Source: Ignavibacteria bacterium RIFOXYB12_FULL_35_14
GTDB lineage: Bacteria > Bacteroidota > Ignavibacteria > Ignavibacteriales > Ignavibacteriaceae
Direction: 5' to 3'
DNA: 64,000 nt
NCBI GenBank assembly: GCA_001803045.1
Contig: MHAR01000008.1
Span: 54,877 to 118,876, forward strand
Positions within the stretch are counted from its first letter, which is position 1, and each line of letters opens with the position of its first letter. The notes beneath the pieces are model-generated. The model was not told the DNA's origin. It saw only the letters and a list, made by a program, of their open reading frames with translations, and searched no databases. Shown piece by piece: positions 1-11,500 of the stretch. Both the position numbers and the translations under genes were made by a program.

Positions 1-3000
1 AAAAGCAAAATCTCTTTTATACTTTTTCTGATAATTACCTCTGTAATTTTCCCACAGGAAGACCTCAAAGTATTATCATCAGACCGAAACTCAGTCACGA
101 TGGAATATTCTCCCATTTTTTCCATTTCGAATGAGGAGATTAATAACGAATCTTTTGTGAGAGTTTCGTTAACATTTGGTTCAATTCTTAATTTTGATGC
201 AGTTGGATCTCCTGCACTCCAAACAAGACAAATTCCTATCGGCGTTCCCTCAGAATTTGGGAATACGGTTGAAATTTTATCCACATCAATAAAAGAAATT
301 GAAGGGAAAATTATTCCAATTCCGGCAATGGTTAAGAATGGAGGACTTGTTTCTTACAAATACGAAGTGGGTGAAAAGTACTACTCATCTCTACCGGTTG
401 ATCAAGTTATCGGTTTTGGAGAATATGCAATTGTTCGCGGAATGCCCGTACAATATTTTTTAATCAATCCCGTTTCGTTTTCTCCGAATGAAAATAAAAT
501 AAAACTTTATACAAAAATTATTTTTAGGATTAATTACAGTTCCAGTCAAAACATTGTTACTGCTTCAAAAGATGATTTCCTGTCAGACATAATACCCAAT
601 TTTGATTTTGCTAAGAATTGGATAAAAGAAAAAAAGAACGACGGTCTAAATAAGGTGCTTTTGGATAAAAGTGTCCTTTCATCAGGGAAGTGGATTAGGT
701 TTGAAACCAAAGAAGAAGGAATTTATAAGATCAGCAGATCAATCCTAGCATCATTTGGAATAGATCCAAATGTTGTTGATCCAAGGACAATAAAAATTTA
801 TAATAATGGTGGAAAAGCTGTTTCGGAAATTGTCAGTGCACAAAGACCAAGTGATTTGGTTGAGAATGCAATTATTGTTTCCGGTGAAGCTGATGGTAAG
901 TTTGATACTGACGACTACATTTTATTTTACGGAAGAGGTACAAATTTCTGGGATTACGATACCGTTGCACGGGCAATTAAAAGATATTTCCATCCGTATT
1001 CGATAGCAAATTATTATTGGATCACTTACGGCGGCTCTAATGGAAAGCGAATTCAGGATAAGTCCAGTATAAATACCACGATAAAGTTTGATCAAACATC
1101 AACCATTGCTTTTGCGAGTTTCGAAGAGGATAAAATCAACATCGGAAAAACTGGACGAATTTATCTCGGAGATGATTTCACACAATCCATAAACTCTAGA
1201 ACTTATATTAATAAGCTTGATGGACGAATTGAGAATTCTACTATCAACTATAATTTTCGCTTGGTTAATGCCTCTTCTGGCTCAGTAATTTTCGGCGTTG
1301 AAGAAAACAATACTCAGCTTTTTTCTCAGTCTTTCTCCGGATATGGAAGTTCAGATTATGATGTTGGTGCCGCTCATATCAAAAGTACATCTTTTGCTGG
1401 TGTGTTACCTGATTCACGAAGTGTTCTTAAATTAAAATTTACTCCAACCGCTACTACTTCAATCGGCTATCTCGATTACTTTGAAATAAAATACGAGAAG
1501 GAACTTAAAGCATATGATGATAATTTGCTGTTCTTCTCAAAAGATACTTCCTCAACAATTGAATATGATCTTTACGGATTTAGCTCGACAAATATTCGTG
1601 TCTTTGACGTTTCCGATTATTCAAACGTAAAGATTATTACTAATCCGTTAATGCAAAGCGGTAGTGAGTTTCGATTTCAAAGTACCGAATTTACGGGTAA
1701 GGTTTCTAAATATTTTGCAGTTGGCAGCGATAAGTTTAAAACTCCGGTTAATCCTTTTGAAATTCCAAATCAAAATCTTCACGGTTATTCGGACGGTGGA
1801 AAGCTCATAATTATTTATCATAGAAATTTGAAAGATCAAGCCCTGAGATTAAAAAGCTATCGCGAAAATAATGTAAAGCTTAATATATCAACTGTAGCAA
1901 TCGACGTTAACGAAATTTACAACGAGTTTTCAGGTGGATTGCTCGATGTAGTTGCTATTAGGGATTACATTAAATTTGCATACGAAAATTGGACAATAAA
2001 ACCTGAGTATGTACTTCTTTTCGGTGATGGTACTTATGATTATAAAAACACCGAGAAAAGTGGCGACAATCTAATTGCTGTATTCGAAACTATAGAAAGT
2101 TTAAATGAAATTTATTCTTACCCAATGGATGATTTCTTTGCCCGAGTTGATGGAAATGATTCGCGTGTAGATATCGCCCTTGGCAGATTAAATGTTCAGT
2201 CCTCATCAGAAGCGAGAATAGCTGTTGATAAAATTATTGATTATGAAACAACTCACGAAAAAGGAATTTGGAGAAACCTAATAGCTCTTGTTGCTGATGA
2301 TAACATGACAACTGCAGGACCAGAAGGAAATTGGCATACACCTCAATCAGAAGCGTTAGCGAACAACATTATTCCTGAATCATTTGATATTCATAAAATT
2401 TACTTAGCAGCATATCCAACTGTATTAACGGCTTTGGGAAGAACAAAGCCCGGGGTTTATGACGAAATTATAAATTCGGCAAATCGAGGAACACTTATCA
2501 TGAATTATGTTGGTCACGGAAGTCCAGAGCTATGGGCACATGAGAGAGTATTCGTTAAAAGTTCTACAATTCCTTTGATGAAAAATGATAAGTACTTTTT
2601 CTTAACGGCGGCAACATGCGATTTTGGCTACTACGATATTCCCGGGCTTCAAAGTTCAACTGAAGTTTTAATTACAAAAGAATCGAGTGGTTCCATTGGT
2701 GTTTTCACATCTGCAAGACCGGTTTATTCATTTGAGAATGCCGAACTGAATGAAGCCTTTTACTCAAGCTTGTTAAGAACACCAAGGGATACAATGAATT
2801 TGCCAATTGCAGTTGGTAAAGCTTATATGAAAGCTAAACTGATTGGCAGCGGTAATCAAGCTAATGATAATAAATTTCATCTATTCTGCGATCCATCATT
2901 AAGATTGAACATTCCCCAATATCCTGCAAGCATAGATTCAATCAATGGGCAGAATTTATCTGTTGATGTTCAGATTAAAGCACTAAGCAATACAAAAATT

Positions 3001-3996
3001 GAAGGAGTAGTTAAAAAATCCAGTTTAATTAACTGGGATGACTTTAATGGCGAAGGAACTTTAACAGTTTTTGATTCAAAAAGGCAAGTTAAGTTGGATC
3101 CGCTAAGCACTGCAAACAGTCCTTATAATATTTCTGTTCAGGGTGGAATAATTTTCAGAGGCAGAATTTCAATTGCAAATGGTCGATTTGAATCCGGTTT
3201 TGTAGTGCCTAAAGATATTTCTTATGAAAATACAAATGGTAAAGTGCTCATCTACTTTTCATCCGATCAGGCAGATGGTTTAGGTTATACCACAAAAGTA
3301 AAAATAGGCGGCACAGATTCTTCTACAGAAAATGATGGTAAAGGTCCTGAGATTGAAGTTTATTTTGATGATGCAACACTTGAAAATACAGCTTTGTTAA
3401 ACCCGAATTCATTACTAATTATAAAACTGAGTGATGAAACTGGAATCAACACAACCGGAACAGGAGTTGGGCATAAGCTCGAAGGAATACTTAATGAGAA
3501 GTTCAGCGAGCCAATTGATTTTACTAATTTCTTCACGGGTGATCTTGATGCTGGTGGAAAAACGGGATCTATCCGCTATCAGTTTAATAAATTGGAGACA
3601 GGCGATTATCAGATGCAAATTAAAGCTTGGGATGTATTCAACAATCCATCATCAGAACTAATTTATTTTACTGTCGTTGCCGGAAACGATCTATTTATTA
3701 CAGATGTGTACAATTATCCGAATCCATTCTCTTCAAACACTACATTCACTTTCCAGAAGAACAGTGTGAACTCTCTCGTAGATGTAGATATAAAAATTTA
3801 CAGCGTAGCCGGAAGATTGATTCGTAATCTGGAAGTAAAAAATCAATCGGATAATTTTATTAAAGTTGACTGGGATGGGCGGGATCAAGATGGTAATCAA
3901 ATTGCCAATGGTGCATATCTTTATAAACTGATAGTTAAAAGCACTGATGGTGCTTTTAATAAAAGTGTTTTAGGTAAGCTGGCAATTGTGCGATAG
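1..3996 (+). CDS. porU: Type IX secretion sortase PorU (C25 family), 5' end outside window
   Basis: PorU is the cell-surface cysteine peptidase that removes the C-terminal sorting domain of type IX secretion cargo and attaches the cargo to the outer membrane. The first in-frame ATG is at base 100, but the frame is open back to base 1 and encodes a hydrophobic signal-peptide-like stretch ending near FPQ, so the true start lies before the window. The gingipain-type (C25) catalytic residues are visible: the His in NYVGHGSPELW (codon 2515-2517) and the Cys in TAATCDFGYYD (codon 2617-2619). The C-terminus carries its own T9SS type A domain beginning YNYPNPF, with GAYLYKL near the end. The total of over 1,300 residues fits PorU. 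porV follows directly, a common T9SS arrangement. The family call is secure; only the start is missing. Confidence 0.93.
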   Translation, partial: KSKISFILFLIITSVIFPQEDLKVLSSDRNSVTMEYSPIFSISNEEINNESFVRVSLTFGSILNFDAVGSPALQTRQIPIGVPSEFGNTVEILSTSIKEIEGKIIPIPAMVKNGGLVSYKYEVGEKYYSSLPVDQVIGFGEYAIVRGMPVQYFLINPVSFSPNENKIKLYTKIIFRINYSSSQNIVTASKDDFLSDIIPNFDFAKNWIKEKKNDGLNKVLLDKSVLSSGKWIRFETKEEGIYKISRSILASFGIDPNVVDPRTIKIYNNGGKAVSEIVSAQRPSDLVENAIIVSGEADGKFDTDDYILFYGRGTNFWDYDTVARAIKRYFHPYSIANYYWITYGGSNGKRIQDKSSINTTIKFDQTSTIAFASFEEDKINIGKTGRIYLGDDFTQSINSRTYINKLDGRIENSTINYNFRLVNASSGSVIFGVEENNTQLFSQSFSGYGSSDYDVGAAHIKSTSFAGVLPDSRSVLKLKFTPTATTSIGYLDYFEIKYEKELKAYDDNLLFFSKDTSSTIEYDLYGFSSTNIRVFDVSDYSNVKIITNPLMQSGSEFRFQSTEFTGKVSKYFAVGSDKFKTPVNPFEIPNQNLHGYSDGGKLIIIYHRNLKDQALRLKSYRENNVKLNISTVAIDVNEIYNEFSGGLLDVVAIRDYIKFAYENWTIKPEYVLLFGDGTYDYKNTEKSGDNLIAVFETIESLNEIYSYPMDDFFARVDGNDSRVDIALGRLNVQSSSEARIAVDKIIDYETTHEKGIWRNLIALVADDNMTTAGPEGNWHTPQSEALANNIIPESFDIHKIYLAAYPTVLTALGRTKPGVYDEIINSANRGTLIMNYVGHGSPELWAHERVFVKSSTIPLMKNDKYFFLTAATCDFGYYDIPGLQSSTEVLITKESSGSIGVFTSARPVYSFENAELNEAFYSSLLRTPRDTMNLPIAVGKAYMKAKLIGSGNQANDNKFHLFCDPSLRLNIPQYPASIDSINGQNLSVDVQIKALSNTKIEGVVKKSSLINWDDFNGEGTLTVFDSKRQVKLDPLSTANSPYNISVQGGIIFRGRISIANGRFESGFVVPKDISYENTNGKVLIYFSSDQADGLGYTTKVKIGGTDSSTENDGKGPEIEVYFDDATLENTALLNPNSLLIIKLSDETGINTTGTGVGHKLEGILNEKFSEPIDFTNFFTGDLDAGGKTGSIRYQFNKLETGDYQMQIKAWDVFNNPSSELIYFTVVAGNDLFITDVYNYPNPFSSNTTFTFQKNSVNSLVDVDIKIYSVAGRLIRNLEVKNQSDNFIKVDWDGRDQDGNQIANGAYLYKLIVKSTDGAFNKSVLGKLAIVR

Positions 3997-4122
3997 ACTT
4001 ATGTGGACAATAATTATATAGATTTCTTTGGTTTATTTTATATATTTAAATTCGGTAGAAATAATTAATAGTCATTTGAAATAGATTAATAAAAGAACAA
4101 ATTCAAATTTGGAGGTTACAAA

Positions 4123-5319
4123 ATGAACATATTATTTAGGATTATGATGGTCAGCATTATGGTTATAGTTGTTGGTCGATCGTCTTATGCTCAAGGTGAG
4201 GCTGCTGTTCCATTCTTGCTGCTTGCCCCCGATTCAAGGGCTGGAGGAATCGGTGAATCCGGTACAGGATTAGCCGATAATTCAGCCGCAATATTCTGGA
4301 ATCCTGCAGGAATTGCTTTTCAAACCGGTACCGAGCTAAGCATAACTCACAGTAATTGGCTACCGCAATTTCAACTTGATCTTTTTTATGATTATTTGAC
4401 TTATCGTCAATACGTAGAGGATTTAAGCGGAAGTGTTACTGCAAGCATCACTTACATGAATTTTGGCGAGTTTGTTCGAACCGGTCCCGATTCACCTGAA
4501 GAATTAGGACGCTTTAGATCTTTTGACGCAGCGCTTACATTAGGGTTTGCTTCCAAATTATCGGAAGACTGGGGTTTAGGTTTAAATGCCAGATTAATTC
4601 ACAGTCGATTATCCGACCAGCCGACAGCCGAAGAGCAAGGCAAAGGTGTTGCAACTTCTGTGAGCTTCGATATTGCTGCAATGTGGAGACCCACTTCTTT
4701 CGTGATTCCATTATTGGATGAGGATATTGGCGATAAATTTAGTGTAGGCGTTAATCTTAGTAACTTAGGCCCTAAAATCTTTTACATAGATCGAGATCAA
4801 GCTGATCCAATACCAACTAATTTCAGGCTAGGTTTTGCTTTCAACATTTTCAAGGATGAATACAACTCATTAATTGGAACACTTGATTTTAGCAAACTGC
4901 TTGTTAGTAGAACAGGAACTAGAACTAAGGTTGTTAATATCAAGGGAAAGGATTCTACAATAACTATTTCAGAATCTGACGAATTTTATAAAGCAATTTT
5001 TACAGCTTGGGGAGACAAACCATTCCGTGAAGAGCTTAGGGATATCGTTACATCTGGTGGATTGGAGTATTGGTATGGAAGCCCCGGCGATTTCTTATTC
5101 GCCTTACGAGCTGGCTATTTTTATGAAGATCCTTCTTACGGAAACAGGAAATTCATGACTTTTGGTGCTGGTATCAGGTATGATATTTATGGATTTGATT
5201 TCAGCTACATCTCCGCTGCAGAGGAGAATCATCCACTTTCAGATACGTTAAGATTCAGTGTAATAATCGGCTGGGGTGGTGTTCCTGATAATACAAGAGG
5301 GCTTCCACGAGGCATTTAA
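4123..5319 (+). CDS. porV: Type IX secretion outer-membrane protein PorV
   Basis: PorV is an outer-membrane beta-barrel that carries T9SS substrates from the translocon to the PorU sortase. The 398-residue protein starts with a signal peptide ending near SYAQ. It then shows the conserved opening of the PorV/PorQ family: AVPFLLLAPDSRAGGIGESG followed by DNSAAIFWNPAGIAF. Alternating hydrophobic strands continue to the end, as expected for a barrel. A strong ribosome site (GGAGG) lies about 7 bases before the ATG. It sits 126 bases after porU, and the next gene, a T9SS cargo protein, begins 8 bases after its stop, so the three are probably co-transcribed. PorQ is a related alternative, but the pairing with porU favours PorV. 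Confidence 0.88.
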   Translation: MNILFRIMMVSIMVIVVGRSSYAQGEAAVPFLLLAPDSRAGGIGESGTGLADNSAAIFWNPAGIAFQTGTELSITHSNWLPQFQLDLFYDYLTYRQYVEDLSGSVTASITYMNFGEFVRTGPDSPEELGRFRSFDAALTLGFASKLSEDWGLGLNARLIHSRLSDQPTAEEQGKGVATSVSFDIAAMWRPTSFVIPLLDEDIGDKFSVGVNLSNLGPKIFYIDRDQADPIPTNFRLGFAFNIFKDEYNSLIGTLDFSKLLVSRTGTRTKVVNIKGKDSTITISESDEFYKAIFTAWGDKPFREELRDIVTSGGLEYWYGSPGDFLFALRAGYFYEDPSYGNRKFMTFGAGIRYDIYGFDFSYISAAEENHPLSDTLRFSVIIGWGGVPDNTRGLPRGI

Positions 5320-5327
5320 AATAAATC

Positions 5328-8309
5328 ATGTCTAAAATTCTTGGTTTTATAGTTTTCACATTATTTGTATTGGGCAGTTTATCTGCCCAATCGTTTTTAA
5401 CAAAAATTAATCCTTTTCCTCACACCCCGGATTCACAGGATACGGTAAAAATTCTTGCTGTCATGGTTGACTTTCAGGAAGATAACGATGCGGCAACATT
5501 TGGCAATGGTAAGTTTGGAACTATTTATTCAAAAGATTACGGAACGAAGATTTTGGACCCGCTTCCTCACAATAAAGAATATTTTGAATCACATCTGCTT
5601 TTTGTAAAAAATTATTTTGATAAAATTTCTAAAGGTAAACAGGCAGTTACTTTCACAGTTTTGCCGGATATTTTCTCTGTTTCAAAAACTATGAGGAACT
5701 ATTCACCGCCAAGTAATTCAAATGATTTTTTGCCACTTGCAGATTTTACTTCAGAAGTTTGGACAATTGTAGATCAGCTTTATCCGGGTTTTAATTTTAG
5801 TGATTATAACTTATTCGCAATTTTTCATGCGGGAGTAGGAAGAGATATAACTTTACCTGGAAGCCTGGGAAATGAACGCGATCTTCCCTCACTGTATCTT
5901 AGTCCCAAAGCTCTTCAGAATATTTACGGCAGCAGCTTTCAAGGATTTCCTGTTTCAGGCGGAAATTTTAGAATAAATAATTCGATGATATTGCCCGAAA
6001 CTGAAAGCAGAGAATTAACTTCTTTCGGAAGCACTTTTCTTTTTGAGATTACAATCAACGGGTTGATAGCTGCAAGCGTTGCAAGTTATTTGGGGCTGCC
6101 TGATTTATTTGATACTGAAACAGGATTAAGTGCTATCGGCCGTTTTGGTTTAATGGATGGACAATCGATATTTGGATACAACGGAATTTTTCCGCCTGAA
6201 CCATCTGCGTGGGAAAAAATTTATTTGGGATGGCAGCAGCCAGTAGTTGTTGAACAATTGCCCGGAATTTCTAAAATAATTACACTTGCAGCGAATGCCA
6301 TAGCAAATCTTTCAGATGCATCAATAATCAAAATTCCTATTAACTCTTCAGAATATTATTTAGTTGAGAATCGGATTCGCGATGTAAACTCTGACGGCGC
6401 AAAAATAACATACATAATAAACGGGCAGACTGGTACAAAGACTTTTCCCAATGATACTGCAGGATTTCAAAGTTACGCTGTTGATTCAATTGACGGTGTT
6501 GTAACCAATGTTGATGAATTTGATTGGGCTATGCCCGGAAATGGCATTGTGATTTGGCATATAGATGAAAATATCATCAATGATAATATTGCTGATAATA
6601 AAATCAACAACGATAAAAATCATCGCGGTGTTGATGTTGAAGAAGCCGATGGAATTCAAGATATTGGCGAGCAATTCACTACAATTTTTGGCGATGTTGT
6701 TATTGGTGAAGGTTCATCAGATGATTTTTGGTATGCAGATAATCCATCAATACTTTATGAAAACAAATTTTCAAAAGATACTAGACCCAATACTAACTCA
6801 AACGGAAATGCAAATAGTTTAATTACATTCTTAGATTTTTCTACTATCTCAAATAGAATGACTTTTCGATTAAGTTTTGGTGATTCACTCATTAAACCGA
6901 TATTCTCAAGGCAATTATCATTTCTCGACAGTAACTCATTAAAACTGACTCATCTTCAAGAAAGTAATAATTTTTATACACTTTCAGGAAATGATTTATA
7001 TTTATTTGATCAGAATGTAAATTTTTTCAAATTATTTTTACAGTTCTCAAGTTTCAATCCATTAGTAATCAGCGAGCAGAATTTAAACTACGTTATAGGA
7101 GCTTTCGGCTCAAAGATTAATCTTTACAAAACCTTATCTGACACTGAATTTCCTGTAATTACAACAGATATTTTGAATAATGATGAAATCTCTTCAGCAC
7201 CTGTATTTGCCGGCGGTTCTCTAATAATTCCGACAAAGTTGGGGAAACTGCTTCAGTACTCCATTGGTGATACGGCAAAGTATGTTAAAACTTTAAGTTC
7301 CCAAGCATATGAACCAATCATCAAAGTAGCATATGATAATTCCGGAACTTACTATTCGTTTATAACCAATTCCAAACTGTATGAAAATGGCAATGAGGTT
7401 TTTTCAGCTAATGATCTTAAGGATTTAGTTTTAACGAAAAATTCTTCCGGAGATTTTGTTTCTGCAATTCTAATTGGAGCTAATCGTATTTACATTCACA
7501 ATAGTAACAAAGGTAAATTAGCTGATGTAACTTTTTCTTCACAAGGTACAATTCATTCGTTAAGCATTGGTGACTTAAGAAATGACGGTGAAAATTATAT
7601 CGTATTTACAAATGGAACAGGCATCGAGGCCATAAACTTGGTTGGGGTATCAGCGGACAATTTTCCATTTGTTGATCCATTAGGTATTGGCTTTACAGGA
7701 ACTCCTTTAATTGCGAATTTTATTGGTGACTCAAAATCTGAAATCATTGCCGCAACAAAAGATGGAAGAATATTCGCGATTGATGGCGGAACGGGAAAAA
7801 TAGTAGATGGTTTTCCAATTTCAACAGGCAGCGTATTAAGTTGTACCCCTGTTCTTTTCACCAGCGACGGAAAACTTTCGCTTGCAGCAATCAACAAGAA
7901 AAATAATTTTTCTGCTTGGCAAATTGGAGCTGATGAAGGAAAACAAAGTTGGTCGCAGGAAAATGGAAATGGATTTAATCAATCTTTTGTTGATGCAGCT
8001 TCACGAAGCCAGTTAGTAAATGAATTTTTCCCAACAAGCAAAGCTTATAATTATCCAAATCCTGTTTATGATGGAGTTACGTTCATAAGATATTTTGTCA
8101 CTGAAGATTCGAAGATTAGTATAAAGATTTTTGATCTTGCCGGTGATTTTGTTGCTGAACTGAATGATAATGCCCGCGGAGGATTTGATAACGAAACTGA
8201 ATGGAATGTGGGAAATATTCAAAGCGGTGTTTATCTTGCCAGAGTTGAAGCAAACGGTTCATCAGGCAAAACTGAGAGTAAAGTAATTAAAATTGCGGTA
8301 GTTAAATAA
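5328..8309 (+). CDS. T9SS cargo protein with degenerate M6-protease domain
   Basis: This 993-residue exported protein has a signal peptide ending near LSAQ. An N-terminal domain follows that resembles M6 (immune inhibitor A-like) metalloproteases: ILAVMVDFQEDND near residue 45, then YLGLPDLFD at 254-262 and GRFGLMDG. In active M6 enzymes the segment just before GLPDLYD is the zinc motif HExxH. Here the aligned residues 249-253 are ASVAS, so both zinc-binding histidines and the catalytic glutamate are absent. The middle (about 500-870) looks like a beta-propeller with FG-GAP-like DGRIFAIDGGTG repeats. The end is a T9SS type A sorting domain (YNYPNPVYDG ... SGVYLARV). It lies 8 bases after porV. 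It is probably a non-catalytic surface or adhesin-like protein, although a different zinc site cannot be excluded from sequence alone. Confidence 0.8.
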   Translation: MSKILGFIVFTLFVLGSLSAQSFLTKINPFPHTPDSQDTVKILAVMVDFQEDNDAATFGNGKFGTIYSKDYGTKILDPLPHNKEYFESHLLFVKNYFDKISKGKQAVTFTVLPDIFSVSKTMRNYSPPSNSNDFLPLADFTSEVWTIVDQLYPGFNFSDYNLFAIFHAGVGRDITLPGSLGNERDLPSLYLSPKALQNIYGSSFQGFPVSGGNFRINNSMILPETESRELTSFGSTFLFEITINGLIAASVASYLGLPDLFDTETGLSAIGRFGLMDGQSIFGYNGIFPPEPSAWEKIYLGWQQPVVVEQLPGISKIITLAANAIANLSDASIIKIPINSSEYYLVENRIRDVNSDGAKITYIINGQTGTKTFPNDTAGFQSYAVDSIDGVVTNVDEFDWAMPGNGIVIWHIDENIINDNIADNKINNDKNHRGVDVEEADGIQDIGEQFTTIFGDVVIGEGSSDDFWYADNPSILYENKFSKDTRPNTNSNGNANSLITFLDFSTISNRMTFRLSFGDSLIKPIFSRQLSFLDSNSLKLTHLQESNNFYTLSGNDLYLFDQNVNFFKLFLQFSSFNPLVISEQNLNYVIGAFGSKINLYKTLSDTEFPVITTDILNNDEISSAPVFAGGSLIIPTKLGKLLQYSIGDTAKYVKTLSSQAYEPIIKVAYDNSGTYYSFITNSKLYENGNEVFSANDLKDLVLTKNSSGDFVSAILIGANRIYIHNSNKGKLADVTFSSQGTIHSLSIGDLRNDGENYIVFTNGTGIEAINLVGVSADNFPFVDPLGIGFTGTPLIANFIGDSKSEIIAATKDGRIFAIDGGTGKIVDGFPISTGSVLSCTPVLFTSDGKLSLAAINKKNNFSAWQIGADEGKQSWSQENGNGFNQSFVDAASRSQLVNEFFPTSKAYNYPNPVYDGVTFIRYFVTEDSKISIKIFDLAGDFVAELNDNARGGFDNETEWNVGNIQSGVYLARVEANGSSGKTESKVIKIAVVK

Positions 8310-8366
8310 CAAAAATAGAATGCTGATCCGGTGGCTAACGGATAATGATTAGTTTTAATAGTGATT

Positions 8367-8489
8367 AATTAACCTTATACATGAATTGGCTAATGGGTAA
8401 CTTTTTGGACTAAAGTCCATCTCAATTGTGTTAATAAATCATTAAGTGACTTGGGGCTTTAGGCACATTCTACCTAAGATGATTAATTA
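8367..8489. repeat. Dispersed MITE-like palindromic repeat, copy 1
   Basis: Within the 272-base gap between the two flanking genes, this stretch matches 48403-48559 over most of its length. Shared landmarks are ACCTTATACATG near the left end, TTTTTGGACTAAAGTCC (an inner palindrome), TTAATAAATCAT, and GGGCTTTAG. This copy lacks the GC-rich inner hairpin (AACCCCAGCC) found in copy 2, and its right end is more degraded. No protein is encoded. The remainder of the gap shows nothing else recognisable. Confidence 0.75.
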
Positions 8490-8581
8490 ATAAATTCTAT
8501 GTTCAAAAATCATAATCGATCTTAATCCGTTAGATGGCGGATCTGCGTGCCCATCATATTTTTTCAAAATTAATAACTCAA

Positions 8582-11500
8582 ATGAAATTTATCTCCATAA
8601 TATTTATTTTCTTCTTACTACCATATACAAATGTTTTACCGCAATTCACAGAATTCCATCCCGAACTGGATTGGTACACAATAAAGGGAAAGCATTGCGA
8701 AGTTCACTTTCATGAAGGTGCTGAGAGAACTGCTAAAGTAGTTGCTAAAATTGCCGATGAAATTTGGGAACCGGTAACTTCTCTTTACAAGTACGAACCA
8801 GATATAACTCACTTTGTAATTAAAGACATTGATGATTACTCCAACGGTGCCACATATTTCTTTGATAATAAAATTGAGATATGGACAAGTGCATTGGATT
8901 TTGATCTTCGAGGAACGCACAATTGGCTGCGTAATGTGATCTCACATGAGTTTACACATCTTGTTCAATTACAAGCTTCAATGAAATCAACTCGTTCTCT
9001 GCCCGCTGTTTTTCTTCAAATTTTAAATTATGAAGATGAACGACGACCGGATATTCTTTACGGCTTTCCAAACTTTATTGTGTCCTATCCGCTTGCAACG
9101 ATAAACATACCTGCATGGTTTGCGGAAGGAACTGCTCAGTACATGCGGAAAGAATTTGACTACGATAATTGGGATACACATCGCGATATGATTTTGCGAT
9201 CCTATGCTCTCGACGGAAATATGCTGTCGTGGAATGAAATGGGAGTGTTTGGTAAAACAAGTCTCGGCAATGAATCGGTTTATAACTCAGGTTTTGCTTT
9301 AACGAAATACATTGCTCAAAAGTACGGAGAAGATAAGCTTAGAGAAGTAACCAAAGCACTTGGCAAGCTTGGTAATTTTACAATCGATGCTGCATTCAAG
9401 GACGTTATTGGTAAAGATGGAAATGAGCTTTATGAAGAATGGAAAAATTATTTAACTGAAGATTACAAGAAAAGAACCGGGCAAATAAGTTCTAATCCTG
9501 TAACCGGTGAAATGGTGGCCAAAGATGGATTTGGAAATTTCTATCCAACATTTTCATCAGACGGAAAGAAAATTCTTTATACTTCGAATAAATCCTCCGA
9601 TTATTTCAGTCCTTCATCAATTTATCTTTATGATCCTTCAACTAAAGAAGAAAAAAAAATCGCATCTGGAGTTCGTTCAACTTTAGCTTGGCTTAAAGAC
9701 GGCAATCAAATTATTTACTCTAAATTGGATGACGATAACCCGAACATGTACAATGTTCACGATCTATATGTTTACAATATCAAAGAAGAGAATGAAGAAA
9801 GATTAACCTACAATCTCAGGGCGAATCAGCCGGCACTTTCACCGGATGAAAAGAAAATTGCATTCATATTCCAAAAAGACGGTACAACAAATTTGGGAAT
9901 GGTTGATATCGACGGAAAAAATTTTAAGCCGTTAACAACTTACAACAATGGTGAGCAGATTTATAATCCAAAATTTTCTAATGATGGAACTTTTATAATC
10001 TTTGATTATTCTTATCATAAAACCAGAGACATTTACAAGATTGATGTAGGGGGGATCGTAGCTCCAACACAAGTTATTGCAACTGATCATGATGAACGAA
10101 ACCCATGTTTTGATAAGAATGGAAACCTGATATACGCATCAGATGAAACCGGAATTTTTAATTTGTATTCGTATAATTTATCTTCACAAGAAAAGAAGCA
10201 GCTTACTAATGTTCTTGGCGGCGCATTTATGCCGGCAGCAGCCGAAGATGGAAATATCGTTTATTCGGGTTACACTTCAACGGGGTATAAATTATTTAGT
10301 CTGCCTTTAACGGAGCAAGGAAAAATAATTGAGGGAAATAAGTACGAACGGAAAGACAATCCTCCGCTTTCAATCGATAGACCAAATGGCGACGCAGCAT
10401 CTCTTAATTTAGCGCGGCTAACAAACTTTAATGATTATGAAGTTCCAAATTTCAGCAAAGAAAAATACTCCGGCGTATTTACTCGGTTAACTTTTTTCCC
10501 GTTTCTTCGATACGATAACTACAATACCTCAAATAAGTTTACCGAAAAGCTCAAACCGGGATTATACGTTTCTTCAAATGATATGTTGAATCGTTATTCA
10601 ATATTTGCAGGAGCATCTTTGAATACAAGATGGGAGCGTGATCTGTTCTTAATATTTGATTACAAGAATAAGCTCCCTCTGTTGTTTAATCTGGGCATAA
10701 AACCGGAAATGTCGCTTGAGCTTTACAATATTAGCAGGAAAGCAGACACCCAGATAATATTTGATGAACTTGATTCGCGATTTAACACTGCAACTGATGT
10801 TACTTACAATTTATTTGAAGTAGATGTAGCAGCAAAGCATCGTTTCATTTCTAGAGCTCAAAGCCTTGAGTTTAGATTTATTTTTAGTAGGTATTCCGCT
10901 GAGCTTGCCGCTTTTGTTATTCCTCAGAATAATATATTGTATCCAACAACCAACGATGTTTATTTGATTGGAAGAAATTTCCAAATCACTTACGCACTTG
11001 ATTTGATGCTGCCATACAAAGATGCAGATATTAATCCGATTGGTGCGAAAGCCGAACTTAGGTATAATTTTGAATCGAATAAATTTAACAACGAGGGAAA
11101 TTATGTTGCAGAAGATGGGCTTCTGAAACCACAATACAACAATTACAATTTTCATAAGCTTGAACTGAACAGTAAGCTGCACTTTCCGCTCTGGGCTAAA
11201 CACACATTATCCGCTCAGATAAGAGCCGGGACAATATTCGGCCCTAAAGTACCTGACTTTTTTGATTTCTATCTTGGCGGTTTAATAGGTATGAAAGCTT
11301 ATCCGTTTTATGCTATAAGTGGTAATGAAGTCGGCTGGTTAAATCTTACTTACCGGCTGCCGCTATTTACAAACATAGACACAAAAGTCGGTCATCTTTA
11401 TTTTGATAAAATTTTCTTTTCTGTTTATGGTGATTTAGGAAATGCCTGGGATGGAAAAATACCGCAGTTAAATAAATTTAAAAAGGGTGCAGGAGCAGAA

